Positions 58,301-64,000 of a DNA stretch of 64,000 nt are shown here, in pieces. Position numbers and translations under genes: made by a program. Position 1 is the stretch's first letter. Each line of letters begins with the position of its first letter. Source of the stretch: Schistosoma haematobium (taxonomy: Eukaryota; Platyhelminthes; Trematoda; Strigeidida; Schistosomatidae); the NCBI RefSeq assembly GCF_000699445.3, contig NC_067198.1, positions 37,919,523 through 37,983,522 of the forward strand. Direction: 5' to 3'. The notes below the pieces were generated by a model that was not told the DNA's origin, ran no database searches, and was given only the letters and a program-made list of their open reading frames with translations.

Positions 58301-61300
58301 CCTACATTAATGAGGCCATTTATTTTATTTGTTTATTTGAACACACAAATATTAGTACAAAGCGGCACTAATTACATATGCTCCACACAAACGATTCGAT
58401 TTGTATGGACTGTGATGCTGCTCGGGTGCCAAGATGGAAGCAAATGGTTTTCTTAGGGGGTCACATCCGGAGCTTTCGACATAAAGATCCAATCCAAAAG
58501 GCAGTGCAGCAACATCAGGAGATGAAATCCCGTAGTATTCGGTGACCAACAACAGGTTCATACGCCATTTTTTCACTCAGGATCTTAGAGCCCATGTACA
58601 CCATTGGATTGTAATCAAAGTTTTCCAACTCCACTGAGTGGACCCTCCATATCCACTAACCCGGTTAAAGCGCCGGATATTCGCTTTCCGTCCTCCTAAT
58701 TTCGTAAATAATACGTCCGTCGCGAGATGGCAGTGAGTAGGACTTCCCTGGCAGTGGTTATTTACTCGTCACCATGTGAGAGCGTTTCAAAAAAGAGAGC
58801 GGACTCTCCCCACTCTCGGTCGTACCAAAGCATTTGAGGACTAATTCTCTTACTATACATTTTATTCACATGACTTATTGTATTACTGTAATATAACTTG
58901 ACACATTTTTGCGAATCATTCTGATAATTATGAAATAACTTTTCCAATTTAAGTACTTATGTCATAACAGATGTAAAAGTTCAGTACTTTCAAAATATAA
59001 CATTGTCAGATTCATTAATGCATAGCTTATTTTGGCCTTTGTAAAATATCATAATAGTTATAACTGTAGAGTCTGATGATGAAAACAATTGTTCACATAA
59101 ATATTCTTTGGTTTTTTTAAACTGCTAAAAATATGATTTTGTGAAAAGTTCTGATCTCAATTTTACTATTAAACTTACCTGTTATTTATCTTTTTGGCTT
59201 TTTTTTATAAAAGGAAAGGGCACCGGATCTTTAACGACTGATAAATCGGGAAGATACATTTATTCAGGTAGGATTTATCAATAATTGATAGTTCAACTAT
59301 GTTGGGTATGAGACAGTTATTTACCACAAGGAATAGAAGATAGTCTTGATATATCGTGATTTAGTTTAGGTTAGAAGTATATACCATTACATACTGTTTT
59401 TGATATATCTGAGTTCATTGTTTTCGCACACGATCGAAGGTCGTAGATTGGATTCCAAAAGGTAGTATCGTGGATACTCAATACCGAAGAGTTCCATACT
59501 AGGAGGAAGCAGTTGTTTAGTGCTTCCATGTCTTAATTGACAGTCTAGCTATAGTAAATTTAAGGTATACACTATGACTACTGTTGTAAACGGGAATCAT
59601 CATATCTATATTTGTACCATAGAATGGAGTGAATGGGAAACCGAGTTTGAATACGAAGCAGAAAGAGAGAAAAGCAAAAGAAAATCATCAACTGAAGAAC
59701 CAGGTAAAACAGGAAAATACATCTTTTTCTTATTCCAGTCTCATGTATTTGTAGTTTTACACATTTTTTTACTGCTACATGTATTATATATTCAATTGTT
59801 TCTTAATAGAATGGGAAATTATCACAGAAATTTTGACAGAAAAGATTAAGAAAAAGACTGAAATCGGTAAGCTTTTGAATGATTAAGATGAATCACCATA
59901 TTAAGAAAATAAACTTCAATAAATTACTATCTAATAAACAATTAAAACTAATTTCAGAATAATGTGAATGATCATATTCTAATACTTGTATGATATCAAT
60001 TACCTGTGAACTAGTCAACAATTAGTATTTAATAATTATTACCATTCATCTTAACTCTCCAGTATACGTACAAATCAATGCACTTCTGAATAAAATGTTA
60101 TATATATATATATAACACCATTGGATGCCGGCTCAGTGGTCTAGTTGGTCAAGCGCCTGGCGCGAGACTGATAGGTCCTGGGTTCGAATCTCGCGAGGTG
60201 TGGGATCGTGGATGCGCACTGCTGAGGAGCCCCATGCTAGAACGAAACAGCTGTCCAGTGCTTCCAGGTTTTCCATGTTGTTCTAGCTTCAATTGACTCA
60301 TGATTTCAATCGGTGAAATTTCTAAAATCTCCACAAACCCCTTCTGATAATGATCATCTGCTCACTAGTGACTGACTTCAAGAGATAGTCCTGCAGTTCT
60401 AGTGAGAAGCCGTTACCAGTGTGAGAAATTAGAATTATGATTTACAGTTGATGGTTAAGGTTAGATATTAGATTTCGGGTTTTCATCACGAATTGATATC
60501 AGCTATAATGTCAAAACTCTATTTATCCGCATGAATGAGTGGATTTCACGCCAAACTCTGAGATCTGTTATTTTATGCTTGATTGATTCGTCCATAAATT
60601 ATAGTCTCGCCGAAATAACTTCATCTGAGTAAATAAAATAAGGTATAAACTTATGTACAAACGGTGCTAGACAATAGAACAAATGAAAATCATTTAGAAT
60701 CAATTATCAATAATCAAAGACTGAATACATAAAGAATAATATGATAACTAATAAAGTAAAAATCAAGATATTAAGAATATCAGAAGGGGTTTTTGTGGTT
60801 ATCATAGTATTTTAATAGTTGAAATCATAAGTCAATTAAAACTAGACAACTATGGAAAACCTGGAAGCACTGAACAGACGTTTCGTTCTACCATGAAACT
60901 CCTCGGTTAATAAAAACATGTTCAGTGTAAAACATAGTCATTAATATTGTTTTAAAAGACAAACTAAATATTAAATAAACATAAAAACAAATATTTTTTA
61001 GAAATAATCAGTAAATTAGAGACAAATCATACGAAAGTACAATTAAAAATAGTTTATTTAAAGCAGTATAAAAGCAGTTAAACGTTTCTTTCACAGTTGA
61101 ATTCATCTAGAAGTACTGAACGACTCAATGGTCTAAAGATCGACCGTCCATCCATGAAACCTAAGGTCCTGAATTCGAGTTTTGTGTTCGACTACCTTAG
61201 ACGCACATTGTTAAAGAGTCCCATACTAGGACAACTCTGGTGTTTATTATTTCCAGGTTCTTAATAGTGATCTAGCTTAGATGAACTCATGAATTCAATT

Positions 61301-63901
61301 GTAAGAATACTACAGTCTCCACAAATTCTCATACTGAAAAAACTTTTTCTTGATAAATCCAACTAAAATCTAGCAATAACTTAATCTTGGATTTACATTA
61401 TTATCTTAGAGACTATAAAAAGAAATCACAAAGAAGGAAGTTGAAACAGGCATAATTTATATAACCACAATCATTACACATTTTTACACGCACAGCTTTG
61501 ATCTACACATATGTAGATTGATAAACATTCACTTTTTAGAACTGAACTATTTATTTAAATTGTCTTACGTAGTGTATTGTTTCATAAAGAATTAAAGGGG
61601 GGATCATCAATTGTTTGATTAGAAACAGTTAAATAGTAACTATATGATGTTTCAATCATTACAATTTTTGTTTCTCAATTAACAAATAATGTTCAGTATA
61701 ATTAAGAAATGATAGAAATTAATGATTAAACTGTTAATTGCTTTGAGTTAAACAGAAATACACAATCCCAGTATTTACATAGTAAACATTATGAATATGA
61801 AGTCTAACTATTGAATACTTTATCATTAATTGATGTTAAAGTATGTAATTTTAATGTTTCAATTGATTTGCTTTCGTAGAAGAAGAAATCACGAAAAAAG
61901 GAGGCAAAACTGATCCGAAGACGAAAACAGAAATTGGTATGGTAGTATATTTTAGATTCTAAGCATAATTGGGTGATGGTTAATGATGAAGCACAAAACG
62001 TGCGCGTTATTCTACTTGTAAATCCTAGTGCTATTGTTCAGACTGGAACTTAAACTCAATACCTATAACTTTAAATGGTTAGAGTGTTATTCATTTTGCT
62101 ACTGTGTCCAGAGAGGTATTGTGTTGAGCAATCGGAATAAATTTTAATTTATTTGTAATTACAATTGCAATCTTTTAGTTGGTGTCAAGGTTATCCAGCT
62201 GGCGAGTCCAAAATGGCATGAAGCATGTATCTTATATAACACAATTGTACACTATACAAATTTGCTTGAAGTGTTTGTAGCTTAATGAGAATATAGTGAC
62301 AATCTGATCTAGATTTATATTTGTCAAAGAAGACCAATGAAAATTTAGTTACTAACATCAACAGGAAGATCCAAAGAACAATGAGAAGACGGAGTTGATC
62401 TGAAAAATGTGATGTATTTGTGCTATACATTTCGAACAATCTAGTCACACATATACTTGCCAAGTCATTTTATGAAAAGTAAGAAAGGTCGATTAAATGA
62501 AAGTTCAAGTAAGAAAGTAACAAAGAGGAGAGAAACAATTTTACTTCGTATAGAAAGAATAAGAAATTGTGGAGTTATCCTAGGCTATAGAATAACTTAA
62601 GTATTATCAAGATAAATTCAATGTAACGACAAATTGTCTTTGTACACTTAAGGTGTACTTTCATGTAATTGACCTTTATTAATTTTCATATAAAATGAAC
62701 TAGATTGTTCGAAATGTATAGCGCAAATACATCACATTTTTCAGATCAACTACGTCTTCACATTGTTCTAACGGAATTTATAAAAGGGACTAATTGCTTC
62801 AGACTCAAATAACCCTTACAAATAAATTGATATTTGAAATTAATTGTGTTCAACATCTTATTAGATGTTGTTGATGAAGAACTCCGATTATTTCACTTGT
62901 GTGTGTGTGTTTTGAATGCAAACCAGGCATGATGGACACGATCAATGCTGAACTGAAACTAACTATCACAGAAAACTTAGCTATATCGAGAGTATTTAAA
63001 TAACCTATACGTCTATTCACAATAGTCAAATCGTTTATCCGAAAACTAAGTAACCAATGTATTCCATTAGTAAAGTAAACAAGTCAAGCAGCTGTGTATG
63101 TATAATGTTACACAGTTGAGCTCTCAATAACTACCTTTAAGTTATACTATTCATAAAACGATTCATATTACAATAAGTATCGTTTAACAGGTTGACTTTA
63201 TAGTTAAAAATCTTTTTACGCATCGATTATTACTGTAATGTAAATTCATATATGTATCTACTGATTAGTTCCATATTATGTTGAATAGCAAGTATTGGGA
63301 AATTAATCCTTATTATCCTAAATATACGAAATAATATTCACTTCTGTAAAAATAAAATTACGTAAAGTATAAGTCATAGTCTATGTATTAAATCTGAGGA
63401 TTGATTAGCTTATTCATAATTGTAACTGAATTATGTGATTTCATTTTACCAATGAGCTTACATTAATTTCATAGAGACCATAGAAGAAATTACGAAGAGA
63501 GGTGGAAGAGGTCCGAGGACGAGAACTGAAATAGGTAATGAATTCTCTTATACATATTGTTCTTATTGTATTGTTTGTAAGTAAATAAATAATAATTGTA
63601 GTGTAATTAGCTGTTCGAAAACTTCCTTAGTTCTCATTCATTCCTGTATAGATGCATTTTAAGTTAATCAGTTGTTAGCTAGACTCTGTATTAAAAACGA
63701 GGGGGTTTCAAAATCTCGCACAAAAGTTTAAGACATACAGGCTTCAATAAGTCACACCTAAATCATCGATAGTTTTCTAATAAATTTAAACGAACTGATA
63801 GACTATAAGATAATCATCAATTCTTATAATTTTTATAGAGACGATTGAAGAAATCGAGAAGAAGAAAGGTGGAACAATCCCAAAAAAGACAGTAGAAATA
63901 G
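55342..63901 (+). CDS. Gene C: micro-exon-type secreted protein with repeated exons (MEG-like, partial)
   Basis: Coding exons: 55342-55399, 57248-57301, 59214-59267, 59623-59703, 59810-59866, 61880-61936, 63475-63534, 63839-63901 (58, 54, 54, 81, 57, 57, 60, 63 nt); about 161 residues, no stop, so it runs past the window. Exon 1 encodes a signal peptide (MRLSFVICITVYSVIGIIS). All later exons are multiples of three and phase 1. Exon 2 has T-T-T-T-K-K-P-P-A-S-S, exon 3 GKGTGSLTTDKSGRYIYS, exon 4 EWSEWETEFEYEAEREK. Exons 5 to 8 are repeats ending in E-I-G: EWEIITEILTEKIKKK, EEEITKKGGKTDPKTK, ETIEEITKRGGRGPRTR, ETIEEIEKKKGGTIPKK. More copies likely follow. Gene C diverges from gene B across 5.8 kb. 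Splice sites are strong but unproven. Confidence 0.75.
55807..56515 (+). mobile_element. RTE-like retrotransposon fragment in intron 1 of gene C
   Basis: From the active-site region (DDLVILSHTHQQ) through GFNIYKGKGKILKYNT, YLSSIIDVQGGSDADV and the C-terminal part to CTCCACGAGGGGTAACAAG. Many stops, shifts and a deletion; older than the copy at 23640. Confidence 0.85.
58315..58815 (-). repeat. GC-rich retroelement-like block, minus strand
   Basis: About 500 bases of balanced composition. The minus strand ends in TTCAAATAAACAAATAAAAT, like a retroelement 3' end with polyadenylation signals; the end resembles that at 28860-28915. A 74-codon minus frame has no recognised domain. It lies in intron 2 of gene C. 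Confidence 0.45.
59425..59570 (+). repeat. Degenerate H2 repeat
   Basis: Traces of the B-box-like part, GAGTTCCATACTAGGAGGAA and the tail. It ends 50 bases before exon 4 of gene C. Confidence 0.5.
60105..60430 (+). repeat. H2 repeat copy after a short (TA)n tract
   Basis: tRNA-like part, CTGAGGA, weakened stem II, GAAAC, tail (60118-60350), then the 5' segment of a second unit (60355-60425), so two units stand in tandem. Confidence 0.75.
60420..60611. mobile_element. Non-autonomous Merlin element, left-truncated
   Basis: Matches the short Merlin elements in reverse order (ATTATGATTTACAGTTGATG, GTTTTCATCACGAATTGAT) and ends in CCATAAATTATAGTCTCGCC. Confidence 0.75.
60780..60910 (-). repeat. 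H2 repeat, minus tail
   Basis: TATCAGAAGGGGTTTTTGTG through the tail and part of the hammerhead. Confidence 0.7.
61110..61340 (+). repeat. Degenerate H2-like repeat
   Basis: CGACTCAATGGTCTAAAGAT, GAATTCGAGTT, a lost hammerhead and a diverged tail ending CTCCACAAATTCTCATACTG. Confidence 0.55.
61410..61449 (+). pseudogene. Decayed exon of gene C
   Basis: After CATTATTATCTTAG comes a 40-nt segment that aligns with exon 7 of gene C (ACTATAAAAAGAAATCACAA against ACCATAGAAGAAATTACGAA). One extra A shifts the frame to a stop, and the donor reads GC instead of GT. Without the extra base it would read ETIKEITKK. Confidence 0.6.
61990..62215 (-). repeat. Diverged Sm-alpha-type repeat
   Basis: Traces on the minus strand of the pol III-like boxes and the hammerhead side (GCACAAAACGTGCGCGTTAT, TTGTGTTGAGCAATCGG). 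Core not preserved. Confidence 0.4.
62220..63474. other. Intron of gene C, no further gene seen
   Basis: AT-rich. An inverted repeat is present: a segment around 62400-62450 (TGTATTTGTGCTATACATTT) is complementary to one near 62705-62760. No micro-exon was found by eye. Confidence 0.4.
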
Positions 63902-64000
63902 GTAATGAAGTATGTATGATAATTCTGCTGTTAACACAACTGCTCTCCAATTTCCTTTCAATTCTCATTATTTTAATCTTTCATTGGTACGCATTTCACT

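Overview
The window looks like nuclear DNA of a blood fluke (genus Schistosoma). It is AT-rich, has short exons in long introns, and is dense in repeats typical of schistosomes: tRNA-like repeats carrying hammerhead ribozymes (the Sm-alpha type and a second family), RTE-like non-LTR retrotransposon fragments ending in TAAG repeats, Ty3/gypsy remnants with solo LTRs, and Merlin/IS1016 DNA transposons. The species cannot be fixed from sequence alone; S. mansoni or the haematobium group would both fit.

Layout. 1-2350: a short GC-richer ORF (246-386), then AT-rich DNA and repeats. 2351-3571: an intronless gene for a secreted, Asn/Asp/Tyr/Lys-rich low-complexity protein of 406 residues. 3600-12250: repeats, including a Merlin transposon with an 8-bp target duplication and two solo LTRs with 5-bp duplications. 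12259-12425: a likely terminal exon of another gene. 12981-63901: three multi-exon genes that I assembled from splice signals: gene A (plus, 12981-25534), gene B (minus, 49564-36002) and gene C (plus, 55342 to beyond the window end).

Genes A, B and C share one architecture. Each starts with an exon encoding a hydrophobic signal peptide, followed by small exons whose internal lengths are all multiples of three (12 to 90 nt) and which all begin and end in phase 1. This is the design of schistosome micro-exon genes (MEGs), which make secreted, variably spliced proteins. Exons of the three genes are related: W-S-D/E-W segments, an EIRIG segment shared by A and B, repeated E-I-G-ending exons in C, and a homologous exon after the signal peptide in A and B. 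I read the cluster as a family made by gene and exon duplication. I do not recognise it as a named MEG family. One decayed exon copy is visible in an intron of gene C.

The introns and spacers are filled with the repeats. They include one long RTE reverse transcriptase ORF antisense in gene A, a gypsy remnant split by a solo LTR between A and B, and several hammerhead copies with intact catalytic cores. Exon models come from reading splice sites by eye; transcripts would be needed to confirm them, and further micro-exons may have been missed.
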